Shown: piece after piece, positions 52,921 to 61,535 of the stretch
How positions within the stretch are numbered: position 1 is the first letter of the stretch
How the letters are laid out: the number at the start of each line of letters is the position of its first letter
NCBI GenBank assembly: GCA_027307335.1
Contig: DAHUXD010000054.1
Location: 68,611-132,610, forward strand
Direction: 5' to 3'
Length of the DNA: 64,000 nt
Source of the DNA: Acidobacteriota bacterium
Lineage (GTDB): Bacteria; Acidobacteriota; Thermoanaerobaculia; UBA5066; Gp7-AA6
Program-made: the position numbers and the translations under genes
The notes under the pieces: generated by a model
What the model saw: only the letters and a program-made list of their open reading frames with translations
Databases searched by the model: none
What the model was told of the DNA's origin: nothing

Positions 52921-54269
52921 CAGTTCCGCGTCCGAAAGACGGGACGGACCGGACGACCCTCCAGGAACCGTTCGACCCCGCCGTCGAGCGCCTGTCGATA
53001 GATGGACAGAGCACCGCGGACGGCCTCGATCGTGCGGTCGACGTCGGCGTCGGCGTGCGAGCGGCTCACGACGAGCGACGGCATCAGGATGCCGCGCTTC
53101 AACATCTCCTGGAGCAGGAGTGTGCGGAACGCCTGCGATGGGTTTCGCTCGGCGTCGCGCGTCGCGTAGACGAGATTGCACGACCGGCCGACGATCTCGA
53201 AGTGGCGAGCGAGGCCGCGCTCCCGGGCCGCCGCCTCGAGCCCTTCGCGGAGCCGCTGACCTTGCCGGTGCAGCACCTCGACGACGCTTTCCTCCTCGTA
53301 GATCCGGATCGTTCCCACGGCCGCCGCCAGAGCATGGGTCTCCGCGCCGTGCGTCGTGGAGAGGAGGAAAACGCGGTCCCGGTCGTGCCGCAGGCCGCCA
53401 AGCTCCATGACGGCCCGGCGGCCGACGAGCGCCGAGACCGAGAAGCCGTTGGCGAGGCCCTTCCCGAAGGTGGACAGGTCGGGCCGCACTCCGTAAAGGG
53501 TCTGCGCGCCTCCGAGGTGCCAGCGGAACCCCGTGATCATCTCGTCGAAGACGAGGAGAGCGCCCTCCGCATCGCACATCCGGCGCAGACCCTCGAGGAA
53601 GCCGGGTGCCGGTTCCCGGGCGGCGGCGGGCTCGAGGACGAGACATGCGATCTGGGCCGGGTATCGCCGGAACAGCGTCTCGACGCTCTCGAGGTCGTTG
53701 AAGCGGAAGGCCAGCGTCAGGGCGCGAGCGCTCTGAGGGATCCCCGCCGCCATCGGCGTCGTCCCGATGAACCAGTCGTCGGTCGAGAAGAAAGGCTGGT
53801 CCTTGCAGACCGCGACGAGGTCGCGGCCGGTCGCGGCCCGAGCGAGCTTCACAGCCGCCGTCGTCACGTCGGACCCGTTCTTGGCGAACTTCACCATGTC
53901 TCCCGGAACCACGCGCAGAAGCGCCTCCGCGCACTCGACCTCGAGGGGAGACGGACGCGTGAAGTTCGTGCCGAGGCGCATCGCCGCCGCCGCCGCTTCC
54001 ACGACGCGCGGCTCGGCGTGGCCGAGCGTCACCGCGCGAAGCCCCATGCCGTATTCGATGAACTCCCGCCCGTCCAGGTCCCAGACGTGGCAGCCCTTCC
54101 CACGAACGATGAAGGCCGGCGCGCCAGCCGGATACTGGTCGTCGCCTTTGGCGTAGGTGTGCGCGCCGCCCGGGATGAGATCGTGCGCGCGACGGCGGAG
54201 CGCCTCCGACTGTTCCGACTCGGAGAGGGCGGACGCCGGCGCGTCGGTGACGGGAGGCTTGGCGCTCAT
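52920..54269 (-). CDS. Class III PLP aminotransferase (glutamate-1-semialdehyde aminomutase-like)
   Basis: A 449-residue fold-type I aminotransferase. DLIPGGAHTYAKGDDQYP at the N-terminus, NGSDVTTAAVKLARAATGRD (PLP phosphate cup), FDEMITGFRWHLGGAQ (Asp of the cofactor) and STFGKGLANGFSVSALVGRR (Lys aldimine) are present. It resembles HemL but has extra N-terminal and C-terminal parts and no heme-pathway neighbours, so I take it as a sugar-modifying enzyme. ATG 54269 was chosen because earlier residues are Arg/Pro-rich and not family-like. Its stop overlaps the PIG-L start, and the nucleotidyltransferase gene is 16 bases upstream. Confidence 0.86.
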   Translation of the reverse strand: MSAKPPVTDAPASALSESEQSEALRRRAHDLIPGGAHTYAKGDDQYPAGAPAFIVRGKGCHVWDLDGREFIEYGMGLRAVTLGHAEPRVVEAAAAAMRLGTNFTRPSPLEVECAEALLRVVPGDMVKFAKNGSDVTTAAVKLARAATGRDLVAVCKDQPFFSTDDWFIGTTPMAAGIPQSARALTLAFRFNDLESVETLFRRYPAQIACLVLEPAAAREPAPGFLEGLRRMCDAEGALLVFDEMITGFRWHLGGAQTLYGVRPDLSTFGKGLANGFSVSALVGRRAVMELGGLRHDRDRVFLLSTTHGAETHALAAAVGTIRIYEEESVVEVLHRQGQRLREGLEAAARERGLARHFEIVGRSCNLVYATRDAERNPSQAFRTLLLQEMLKRGILMPSLVVSRSHADADVDRTIEAVRGALSIYRQALDGGVERFLEGRPVRPVFRTRN

Positions 54270-54285
54270 GGGAGGGCGGAAGTGG

Positions 54286-55071
54286 CTATTGCGAGGCCGT
54301 CTTCCAGACCTCCCAGGGGGTGTCTCCGCGGGCATACATGTCGTCGAGCAGCTGCTTCTCCTTGAAGGTATCCATTCCCAGGAAGAACCCCTCGTGCTTG
54401 TAGGTGATGAGCTCCTTCCTGGCGATGAGTCGCTGAAAGGGTTCCTGCACGAGCTCTTCGCCGGCGCCGATCGCGTCGAAGATCGACGGTCGAAAGACGA
54501 AGTAGCCGGCGTTCAGCCAGATCTCTGATTTCGAGACGTCCTTGATGTCGGTGACGCTTCCGTCGCCGTTGGAGCTGACGATGTGGAAGGTGAATCCCGG
54601 CCGCGTCGAGACGAAGAGGCCGGTCTTGTTCCTCGCTCTCAGCGTGTCGATGAGGACGGGCAGAGGACAGTCAGAGAGGCCGTCAGTGTAGTTGGCGAGG
54701 AAAAACTCCTCGTTCTCGACGTACTTCTGGACCGCCTTCAGCCGCATCCCGATGTTGGCGTGGAGACCCGTGTCGACGAACGTTATTTTCCAGTCCTGGA
54801 TGTCACTCGAGGCGAGCGCGATGTTCTTGCCACCCTCCGTCAGCGTGAAGTCGTTGGAGAGGTACTCGTTGTAGTTGAGAAAGTAGTTCTTGATGATGTC
54901 GGCCTTGTAACCGAGGCAGAGGATGAAGTCCTTGTGCCCGAAGTGGGCGTAGTACTTCATCACGTACCAGAGGATCGGCCGGTAGCCGATGTTGATCATC
55001 GGCTTGGGGATGATCTCGGAGTACTCCTTCAGACGCATCCCCAGGCCGCCGCAGAACAGTACGACCTTCAT
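54286..55071 (-). CDS. rfbF: Glucose-1-phosphate cytidylyltransferase-like nucleotidyltransferase
   Basis: A 261-residue sugar-phosphate nucleotidyltransferase. MKVVLFCGGLGMRLKEY is the Gly-rich NTP-binding start, PKPMINIGYRPILWYVMKYYAHFG matches RfbF, and ANYTDGLSD carries the metal-binding Asp. GFFLGMDTFKEKQLLDDMY is the C-terminal end. It should make CDP-glucose or a related NDP-sugar. LFCGG in place of LAGG is a common variant whose exact substrate is not established. No CDP-glucose 4,6-dehydratase is in the window. It is the likely head of the 54-kb-side sub-operon with an extended -10 promoter at 55096-55104. Confidence 0.83.
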   Translation of the reverse strand: MKVVLFCGGLGMRLKEYSEIIPKPMINIGYRPILWYVMKYYAHFGHKDFILCLGYKADIIKNYFLNYNEYLSNDFTLTEGGKNIALASSDIQDWKITFVDTGLHANIGMRLKAVQKYVENEEFFLANYTDGLSDCPLPVLIDTLRARNKTGLFVSTRPGFTFHIVSSNGDGSVTDIKDVSKSEIWLNAGYFVFRPSIFDAIGAGEELVQEPFQRLIARKELITYKHEGFFLGMDTFKEKQLLDDMYARGDTPWEVWKTASQ

Positions 55072-55095
55072 GCCATCGCTTCTTGGTGGAGCTTC

Positions 55096-55104
55096 ATTGT
55101 AGCA
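55096..55104 (-). promoter_or_regulatory. Extended -10 promoter ahead of the nucleotidyltransferase gene
   Basis: On the minus strand TGCTACAAT fits TGn-TATAAT with one mismatch. Transcription would begin about 17 bases before ATG 55071. No -35 is recognisable. The 195-base gap 55072-55266 has no other visible feature. Confidence 0.45.
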
Positions 55105-55266
55105 GCAGGGTGGGCGATGGTCCGCATCCCCGCCGCCGCTCGACTCCAGGGGTCGGACGAGCGCTCGGTACACCCGGCCGACGCCGCGAACCGGAGTCCC
55201 TTCTCGAGGAGCCGGCCTGCGGCGGCGCGGGGAACGAGGAACTCGATTCCGGGTTTCGACCGCCGT

Positions 55267-56439
55267 TCAGAGTGGCGCGTCGCGCTTTTTCAGGATCCCG
55301 GCTTTCTTGGACATTCCAGACCCCGATCGGCTCGGTCTCAGGAGCCGCTCGGATACGCGGGTTGCGGCGTGAGCGGTCCGCACCAGGACGTCCCTGCACA
55401 TGCCAACCAGAACGCCGATACCGTAGCTGAGGTGCATGGTTGCGAAGACGAAGGGAAGAATCCACGTCGAGGATGGCTGACCGCTTCGCATTCCGATGCG
55501 TGCGGCTCCCATTAAGATGGCGGCAAGATAGATTGCGGGCACCGCCATGGGGAGGTCTCCGGCCGGTCCTGCGAAAGCGGCCGTCACGGACGCGCCCAGG
55601 GCGACCACGAGCGCGGGAGGTGCGAGTTGACGAGCCCGGAGCTGCCTCGGATGCCTGGCGATGACCCTCCATTTCAGGAGCCCGTATCGAAAGTACTGTC
55701 GCGCGAGCGTTCGGAGGGATCGGCGCGAAAAGTACGTGGCGCGAATCGCGGGGTCGAGGAGGACCTTGCCTCCGGCGTGCCGTATTCGAGCGTTGAACTC
55801 GCAGTCCTCGTTGACGGGCCACTCCTCGACGAACGGGCCGAGGCGCAGGAGAGTTCCGCGGCGCCAGGCGCCGAACTGAACGGTGTCCACGTAGGTCGGC
55901 TCGTCGGGCGGCCGACTGCGGTAACGGGCGCCCCCGTTTCCCCAGAAGGAGCCGGTTGCGGCCGCGATCGCCCGTCCGACGTATCCGGCGCCGGATGACC
56001 GGACGCACCCACCGACGTTGAGGGCCTCGTGGCTGCACAGCGATCGGACGCAATTCCGAATGTAATCCAGCGCGATTTCCGAGTGGCCGTCGACTCGAAC
56101 GATGATCTCCCCGCGGGCTTCGCCAATCATCAGGTTCAGCGCCGCGCCCGGCGTGCGCCGAGGGTTGTGCAGCAGCCGAATGCGCCGGCCGGCGTGACGG
56201 CGGATCGCCCGGTGGACGCACTCGACGGTTTGATCTTCCGACCGACTGTCGGCGATCAGGATCTCGACGCGGTCGGCAGGGTAGTCCTGACCGAGAACGG
56301 AAGTCAGACTCCTGTCGATCCATGAGGCCTCGTTGAAGACCGGCATGACGACCGTCACGAGCGGCAAGTCGGGCTTTCCTGGTTCCGCCGCCACCATATC
56401 GGGGAATCTCGGAGCGTCGACGAGGGTCGGGTGTCTCAC
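55267..56439 (-). CDS. GT2-family glycosyltransferase with C-terminal membrane segments (ExoA-like)
   Basis: A 390-residue paralogue of the enzyme at 46443. VTVVMPVFNEASWIDRSL begins the GT-A domain, followed by RVDGHSEIALDY (DxD-like), NEDCEFNARIR and RQYFRYGLLKWRVIARHPRQL. C-terminal hydrophobic segments (LVVALGASVTAAFAG, VPAIYLAAILMGAA, WILPFVFATMHLSYG) anchor it. Start GTG 56439 overlaps the TGA of the pyruvyl-transferase-like gene by four bases and is preferred to ATG 56397. It would add a sugar on the cytoplasmic face, but the donor is unknown. Confidence 0.86.
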   Translation of the reverse strand: MRHPTLVDAPRFPDMVAAEPGKPDLPLVTVVMPVFNEASWIDRSLTSVLGQDYPADRVEILIADSRSEDQTVECVHRAIRRHAGRRIRLLHNPRRTPGAALNLMIGEARGEIIVRVDGHSEIALDYIRNCVRSLCSHEALNVGGCVRSSGAGYVGRAIAAATGSFWGNGGARYRSRPPDEPTYVDTVQFGAWRRGTLLRLGPFVEEWPVNEDCEFNARIRHAGGKVLLDPAIRATYFSRRSLRTLARQYFRYGLLKWRVIARHPRQLRARQLAPPALVVALGASVTAAFAGPAGDLPMAVPAIYLAAILMGAARIGMRSGQPSSTWILPFVFATMHLSYGIGVLVGMCRDVLVRTAHAATRVSERLLRPSRSGSGMSKKAGILKKRDAPL

Positions 56440-57779
56440 GGGCGTGGCCGCCGTCTCTGCTCGAGAATCCGAGCGTCGTCCTCCCGGCGTGCGCCGGTGG
56501 ATACTGGGATTCGGTCGGCGATTCGCTGAATCTCGGCGTCGATCTCCCGCCGAGCTCGGCCAGTGTATTCGAGGAGCTGTCCCCGAATGGATGCTCGGCG
56601 GGTCCAGAGACGATCGAAGAGGTCGGCGAGGACTGATTTCGAAAGAGCCGTGTCTGTCTGGTCCCACACGAATTCTCCGAGGCCGATCTCTTCCATCAGT
56701 CCTCGATACTTGTGAGACCAGGCCGCGAAAACGGTCGGAACGCCGCTCGAGAGCGCGGCGATTCCGGCGTGCATGCGCGAGGCGACCATCGCCTCGCATT
56801 CACCGATGAGTCCTTTCAGCCTGCTCGGCCCGTAGTCCCCCCGGATCGGCTGGAGCCACGTCGGTCGACCGGCGCGTTCGTACAAGGTCTCCGCAGCCGC
56901 TCGATCGTCGGTCCCGTAGAACGCGGGGTTGATCTCGTGGGGTATCAGGAGGACCGTCGCCCCAAGACGACGGTGGATGTGCGCGACGGTGCGCAGCATT
57001 TCCTCCAGATACCGGTTCCCGCCGGCGCCGCGCGCGAGGCGGAGGGCGAGATGACTGATGGAAACCGCGATCCACGGGCGCATCAGCCTTTTCGGATCGA
57101 GATGTTCCGCGTTCCAGATCGGGGCGGCGGATTCCGGGGTGAGCGCGAAGGCGATGTCGGGCGCTCGATGAATCCGATCGGGGCGAACGCCGAGCTTCTC
57201 GAGGATCTTCTCGGTCCGGCGCTCCCGGATGTAGACGAGGTCGGCCCGATTCAGGAAGTAACGGGCCAGAGGTCGGTTCGGCCTCCAGAACGGGCCGATG
57301 GACTGAGAAGCGAGAACATAGGGCGTTCCGGTTCGGAGCGCCAGGAGAAAATTGGCGTGGTGCGCGAGGGCGAATCCGCCCGGCCGATCTCGATAGGAGT
57401 CGCCGCTGAGGTCGATGACGAGATCGGCGCGCCGATACGTCTCGGCGAGCGAGTCACCACGCGGGAGCCGCGACCGTCCCTTCCGCGTGATCGAGCCGAT
57501 GAGTCGCCGGCACATCATCGCAGCGCTGCGGCGGTTGCGGCTGGCGCCCTCGGCGAATTTCGGGCCCACGACGTCGATTCCGAGATTTGCGCCGGGCTCC
57601 TCGTCGATTTCCGGGCAGTGGGAGAGCAGCCGGAATATCACGTCGGGTCGCAGCCTCGACAGTTCGTCCACGAGACTCGAGACCTGTGCCGCCGACCCTT
57701 TTTGCCAGGAGACCGTTCCGAATGTCAGAAGGGCCGTGCGACACCCCTCCGGTCGTTCCGTCGGGCTCGAGGAGATCAC
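56436..57779 (-). CDS. Polysaccharide pyruvyl transferase-family protein
   Basis: A 447-residue protein of the pyruvyl-transferase superfamily (WcaK/CsaB). LLTFGTVSWQKGSAAQVSSL at the N-terminus replaces the usual GNxGD. VIDLSGDSYRD, ASQSIGPFWRP, YIRERRTEKILEKLGV, APDIAFAL, ASRMHAGIAALSSGVPTVF and YRGLMEEIGL are all typical. It probably transfers pyruvate from PEP to a sugar. Start GTG 57779 overlaps the nitroreductase stop by four bases, so the two are probably translated together. Confidence 0.85.
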   Translation of the reverse strand: MISSSPTERPEGCRTALLTFGTVSWQKGSAAQVSSLVDELSRLRPDVIFRLLSHCPEIDEEPGANLGIDVVGPKFAEGASRNRRSAAMMCRRLIGSITRKGRSRLPRGDSLAETYRRADLVIDLSGDSYRDRPGGFALAHHANFLLALRTGTPYVLASQSIGPFWRPNRPLARYFLNRADLVYIRERRTEKILEKLGVRPDRIHRAPDIAFALTPESAAPIWNAEHLDPKRLMRPWIAVSISHLALRLARGAGGNRYLEEMLRTVAHIHRRLGATVLLIPHEINPAFYGTDDRAAAETLYERAGRPTWLQPIRGDYGPSRLKGLIGECEAMVASRMHAGIAALSSGVPTVFAAWSHKYRGLMEEIGLGEFVWDQTDTALSKSVLADLFDRLWTRRASIRGQLLEYTGRARREIDAEIQRIADRIPVSTGARREDDARILEQRRRPRP

Positions 57780-58831
57780 GGCGCTCCCCAGCTGATGATC
57801 GAATCCAGATCGAGCCTCGGAGACGCCGCGACGCGGAACTCTGCCGCCGGGTGACCGATCGCAATCATCATGATCGGTACTTCCCACGGCGGGACCCGAC
57901 AGACTCGATGCACGGCGACATCCTGGAAAAAGTAGTTGCACAGATTCAGGCAGCAGGAGGCGATGCCCTGCGCCTGCAGTGCATAGACGAGGCTCATCGC
58001 GAACATCCCTCCGTCTACGTAAGCCTGGTGCCGTTCGCCACTCGTCACGTATGCGCGGCTGTCGGCGGTGACCAGAAGGACTCGCGCGGCGAGATGCCCG
58101 AAGCCGGCGTTTCCGTCCTGGACGCCGAGCACCGCCTCCTTGTCGTCGCGGGAGCTGTAGACATGGACGCGCCATGCCTGCCGGTTGCAGACGGATGGTG
58201 TCCGCTGCGCGATGCCGACCGCCTTGCGGAGCGTCTCGTCGGGGATCGGCTCCGGACCGAACTCGCGGACGCTGTGACGCAATTGAGCGAGACGCTCGAA
58301 GTCGGCTTTTGAGACCGCGGCCTGGAGCTCGGCCGCGCTCATGCGTCGCGTTCCGCCGGCGGCCTTCCGGTTCGCGCCGTTCGAGTCGCGGCCGAGCCGA
58401 TGTTCCAGCCGTTCGAAGAGGAGCGGGCAACGTCGATTCAATTCCTCGCCCACGAACCGGCGGTACTCTCCAAGGGCATCGGTCGCTCCCATGTACGCCA
58501 CGGCCTCCGGATCGCGGATCCACTGGTCCCATTCGTCGAGTAGGTCCAGCAGCTGGCTGAGGTATGCGGTTCCGAAAAGCCGTGGCGGATTTGCGAGAGC
58601 GAGGGTCTTCTCGATCTTGTGGAAATGCACGAACAGGAGGGCTTCGAGTCGGTGCCGATTACGCGGCCGGCTTCGGAGCGGTGTGAAGTAACGAAGGTAG
58701 CGGACCGTGTCGTAGAGCGTGTCGAGTGCGAGGAGCGCGCCTTGCACCGGGAACATGCCGAGAAGGCGCCCGAGAAGGCTCGGCGAGCCGCGCTCCGAAA
58801 GGACGACCCGCGGCCGGTCGCGGGTCAGCAT
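57776..58831 (-). CDS. Nitroreductase-family flavoprotein with an N-terminal extension
   Basis: A 351-residue protein. The C-terminal 190 residues are a nitroreductase domain. RHSVREFGPEPIPDETLRKAV is the FMN-binding start, QRTPSVCNRQAWRVHV the second FMN loop, YVDGGMFAMSLVYALQAQGIASC the dimer helix and MIAIGHPA the end. A 160-residue N-terminal helical region with no obvious motif precedes it. It should bind FMN and reduce or oxidise a substrate with NAD(P)H, but the substrate is unknown. The gene is tightly linked to a pyruvyl-transferase-like gene, and its ATG lies seven bases inside the upstream GT4 gene. Confidence 0.8.
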   Translation of the reverse strand: MLTRDRPRVVLSERGSPSLLGRLLGMFPVQGALLALDTLYDTVRYLRYFTPLRSRPRNRHRLEALLFVHFHKIEKTLALANPPRLFGTAYLSQLLDLLDEWDQWIRDPEAVAYMGATDALGEYRRFVGEELNRRCPLLFERLEHRLGRDSNGANRKAAGGTRRMSAAELQAAVSKADFERLAQLRHSVREFGPEPIPDETLRKAVGIAQRTPSVCNRQAWRVHVYSSRDDKEAVLGVQDGNAGFGHLAARVLLVTADSRAYVTSGERHQAYVDGGMFAMSLVYALQAQGIASCCLNLCNYFFQDVAVHRVCRVPPWEVPIMMIAIGHPAAEFRVAASPRLDLDSIISWGAP

Positions 58832-59958
58832 ACCCGTTGCTTCGCGGCGTCGGCGGAGTCCAGGCGCGCTCGCCTTCGAGGTGCGGGCGAGGACGTGACT
58901 CGCCGATACAGGCCGGCCAGGAGATCCTCGACCACGGGAGCGGTAAAGCGCGCGGCGCAGACGGCGCGATTGTGCGCTCCCATCCGAAGGCGGGTTCCGC
59001 GATCCGCAGCAAGCCGCTCGATGGACTTCGTGAGCGCGGTCGCGTCGCCGGGTTCGACGAGAAACCCTCCCTGTCCTTCCCCGATCATGTCGCTGACCGC
59101 GCCGACTCGCGACGCCACGACCGGCAAACCGACCGCCATGGCCTCGAGCAGGGCGTACGGGAAACCTTCTCGCCGGCTGGGAAACACGAAGAGGTCGCTC
59201 GTCAGCAGCTTCTCGAGCACTCTCTCCCGGGGAAGCGGTCCCGTCGCGACGGCGTTGGTGGGCGCTCCCTCGAGCAAGTCGGTCACTTCGTCAACGACCG
59301 GGCCGACGAGCTCGAAGTCCACGTCCGGGAGGGCCGCGATCGAGCGGAGTAGCTCCGGGGTTCCCTTATCCCGTGAGAGTCTGCCGACGTAGATCGACCG
59401 GATTCGGCGCGGATGCGACACGTTCGCCGCCGAGCGCGAACGGAGCGTCCATGCTTCCTCGATGAAGTTGGGGACGAAAGCGGCTTCCGTCGCGGGACAA
59501 AAGCGGTTCAACAGCTGCTTGGACACGGCGGTGACGCCGATGTTCAGGGAGGCAAGGCGCATGAGTCGCCGCAGCGCAGCCCTGGAAGGGGTCGGCAGAC
59601 GCGGAACGACGTCCGGAAGGCTGCCGTGATACTGCACCACGATGGGCGTGCCTGCCGCCCGCGCCGCAATCGCGACGGCCAGGTCTCGCCACACGCCGCG
59701 CGGAGAGAGGCAACAATTGAGGTGAACGAGGTCGGGCGGGTCGAGCGCCAGGCGGCGGCCGAGGCGCCAGAGAAACCGCAGGTTGGCGGCGATCGGGAGC
59801 CGACCGCGGAGCGAAGACCCTGTGGCCGACGGGACGCCGAGAAACTCCGCTCGGATCCCGCCCTCGCGCCGATCACCGAGGATGCCCGCCCACGTCGCGA
59901 TCCCCCCCGGCGTCGGAGGCAGGTAGGTGACCACGAGGACGCGGGGTGAATCCGTCAT
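58825..59958 (-). CDS. GT4-family glycosyltransferase
   Basis: A 377-residue GT-B enzyme. VTYLPPTPGGIATWAGIL is the N-terminal loop. VHLNCCLSPRG and HGSLPDVVP lie mid-domain, followed by VGRLSRDKGTPELLRSIAAL and EGFPYALLEAMAVGLPVVAS with E-x7-E. The start, ATG 59958, overlaps the radical SAM stop by four bases. It lies upstream of the nitroreductase in the same operon and probably builds a decoration on the polymer. Confidence 0.87.
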   Translation of the reverse strand: MTDSPRVLVVTYLPPTPGGIATWAGILGDRREGGIRAEFLGVPSATGSSLRGRLPIAANLRFLWRLGRRLALDPPDLVHLNCCLSPRGVWRDLAVAIAARAAGTPIVVQYHGSLPDVVPRLPTPSRAALRRLMRLASLNIGVTAVSKQLLNRFCPATEAAFVPNFIEEAWTLRSRSAANVSHPRRIRSIYVGRLSRDKGTPELLRSIAALPDVDFELVGPVVDEVTDLLEGAPTNAVATGPLPRERVLEKLLTSDLFVFPSRREGFPYALLEAMAVGLPVVASRVGAVSDMIGEGQGGFLVEPGDATALTKSIERLAADRGTRLRMGAHNRAVCAARFTAPVVEDLLAGLYRRVTSSPAPRRRARLDSADAAKQRVC

Positions 59959-61385
59959 ACCCGGAGGCTCCGTCGCGCCTTTCGAAAGAGGACCGGCATG
60001 TTCACGTGCCCGTTCTGCACCGCCAGCCTGGTCTTCGCGAACGTCGCGTGGAGCCGGGTCGCTCGAACCTCGGCCCGGGAGATTCCCGGAAGGTTCATGC
60101 CCTCGGCCAGGTAGGAAAACGGCTGCTCGGGCGGAATCCGCAGCAGGCCGTGACGGACCGCGAGATCCCAAAGCGGAGTTCCGGGGCGCGGGGTGGCGAT
60201 CGAGGTGAACATGTAGTGGAGCAGACCCCGCCGTCCCAGCTCGAGCGCCCACTCGATCGTCCGCCGGCAATCCTCCGGGGTCTCCCAGCAGAGCCGGCCG
60301 TCTTCCTCCCACGCGGAGAAAAACTGAAAGTACCCGGCAATCTTGATTCCTTTCGCGGAGAGCAGAGCGCAGCTGTTCTCGATCTTCTCGATGGTCACGT
60401 GTTTGCGGACGCCTGCCAAGACACGGTTCGAGGCGGTCTCCATGCCCATCGTGACGAGCCAGACGTTGGCCGCGGCCATCGCCGCGGCCAAGGGCTCTGA
60501 CATGACGTCCCCGCGGATGTTGAAATTGAAGAAGAGGTCGTCGTAGCCCAGGTCGGCAATGGCGTGGAGGAGCTCGAGCGCCCAGTCCGAGGCCGCATTG
60601 AACTCCTCGCACCAAAGCCTCATCTCGCGGACGCCGCGGTCGTACAGATATCGGATCTCTTCGAGGATGTTCTGCGGGGACCTGGCGCGGTAGGTCGGTC
60701 GGCCGAAGATCTTCCAGACCGGCTCGGAGCAGAAGGTGCACCGGAAGGGGCAACCGCGGCTGACGAGAACGCCGAGATAGGGACGGCGCTTGCTGTACGG
60801 CATTCCCGGAAAGGTGTGGACGTCGATCATGTTCCAGGCGGGCCACGGAAAAGCATCGAGATCGTGTCGGAACGGTGCAGGAGAGTTGTGTTGGAGCGAC
60901 GAGCCGGTGCGGAAGACGGCGCCCGGAACGCTTTCGAGCCGGAAGCGACCGTCCGAGAAACTCTGCACGAGCCCAACGACGCTGTCCTCGCATTCTCCTC
61001 GAATGCAGGCGTCGGCGTTCGTTTGCGCCATGACATCGTCCGCCATGATCGAGACATGGGAACCCCCGCCAATGACCGGAAGAGACGGGAACCGCTCTTT
61101 CACAGCGGCCAGGGTCCGATAGCCGAGGCGAGCCATCGGAGTCTTGAACGAGAGTCCGTACAGGTCGGGCTGGAACTCCTGGACGGCGTCGAGGTGGTCC
61201 CGGAGATCGCCGAAGCCCTGCAAGTAGCGGAGCTCGACCTCGGTTGGGGAAAACGCGCGCTGCAGAGCGCCGAGGAGATACAGGATCCCCATGGTGGGCT
61301 GGTAATAGATGTAGTGCTCTTCGAGCACGGGGGGGTCGGCCAGCATGATCCTCAACGGTCTGGGGCTTGCGACCGACGAGCTCAC
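59955..61385 (-). CDS. Radical SAM protein with N-terminal B12-binding-like domain
   Basis: A 476-residue protein. The N-terminal domain has PTMGILYLLGAL and GGGSHVSIMADDV, typical of cobalamin-binding radical SAM enzymes of the BchE/methyltransferase branch. The cluster motif CPFRCTFCSEP is the canonical CxxxCxxC [4Fe-4S] site. MRLWCEEFNAASDWALEL, METASNRVLAGVRK and ATPRPGTPLWDLAV follow as usual. The true reaction could be C-methylation, dehydration or rearrangement of a sugar, and no substrate can be assigned. The start is GTG 61385. The 150-base gap upstream contains the palindrome GAGGATCCTC (61459-61468). Confidence 0.85.
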   Translation of the reverse strand: MSSSVASPRPLRIMLADPPVLEEHYIYYQPTMGILYLLGALQRAFSPTEVELRYLQGFGDLRDHLDAVQEFQPDLYGLSFKTPMARLGYRTLAAVKERFPSLPVIGGGSHVSIMADDVMAQTNADACIRGECEDSVVGLVQSFSDGRFRLESVPGAVFRTGSSLQHNSPAPFRHDLDAFPWPAWNMIDVHTFPGMPYSKRRPYLGVLVSRGCPFRCTFCSEPVWKIFGRPTYRARSPQNILEEIRYLYDRGVREMRLWCEEFNAASDWALELLHAIADLGYDDLFFNFNIRGDVMSEPLAAAMAAANVWLVTMGMETASNRVLAGVRKHVTIEKIENSCALLSAKGIKIAGYFQFFSAWEEDGRLCWETPEDCRRTIEWALELGRRGLLHYMFTSIATPRPGTPLWDLAVRHGLLRIPPEQPFSYLAEGMNLPGISRAEVRATRLHATFAKTRLAVQNGHVNMPVLFRKARRSLRV

Positions 61386-61535
61386 GACTCGGCCTCCGAT
61401 CTCGTAGCCGACCCGTGCCGGGCCTTGCTCCTCGAGGGAGCGTTTATTCCGGCTTCAGGAGGATCCTCTCCCGTCGGTTGGTCACCTTGCAAGTCAAGCG
61501 CGGCAGGAGGGTCGCCGCGACAGGACCCGTCCCCC
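61386..61535 (-). other. 150-base intergenic region
   Basis: It separates the DUF4910 gene from the radical SAM gene on the same strand. The only visible element is the 10-base palindrome GAGGATCCTC (61459-61468). No recognisable promoter or coding sequence is apparent. Confidence 0.35.

Noticed and set aside
52920-54269. HemL for tetrapyrrole synthesis
   Set aside because: The fold matches, but length, end regions and all neighbours point to sugar modification.
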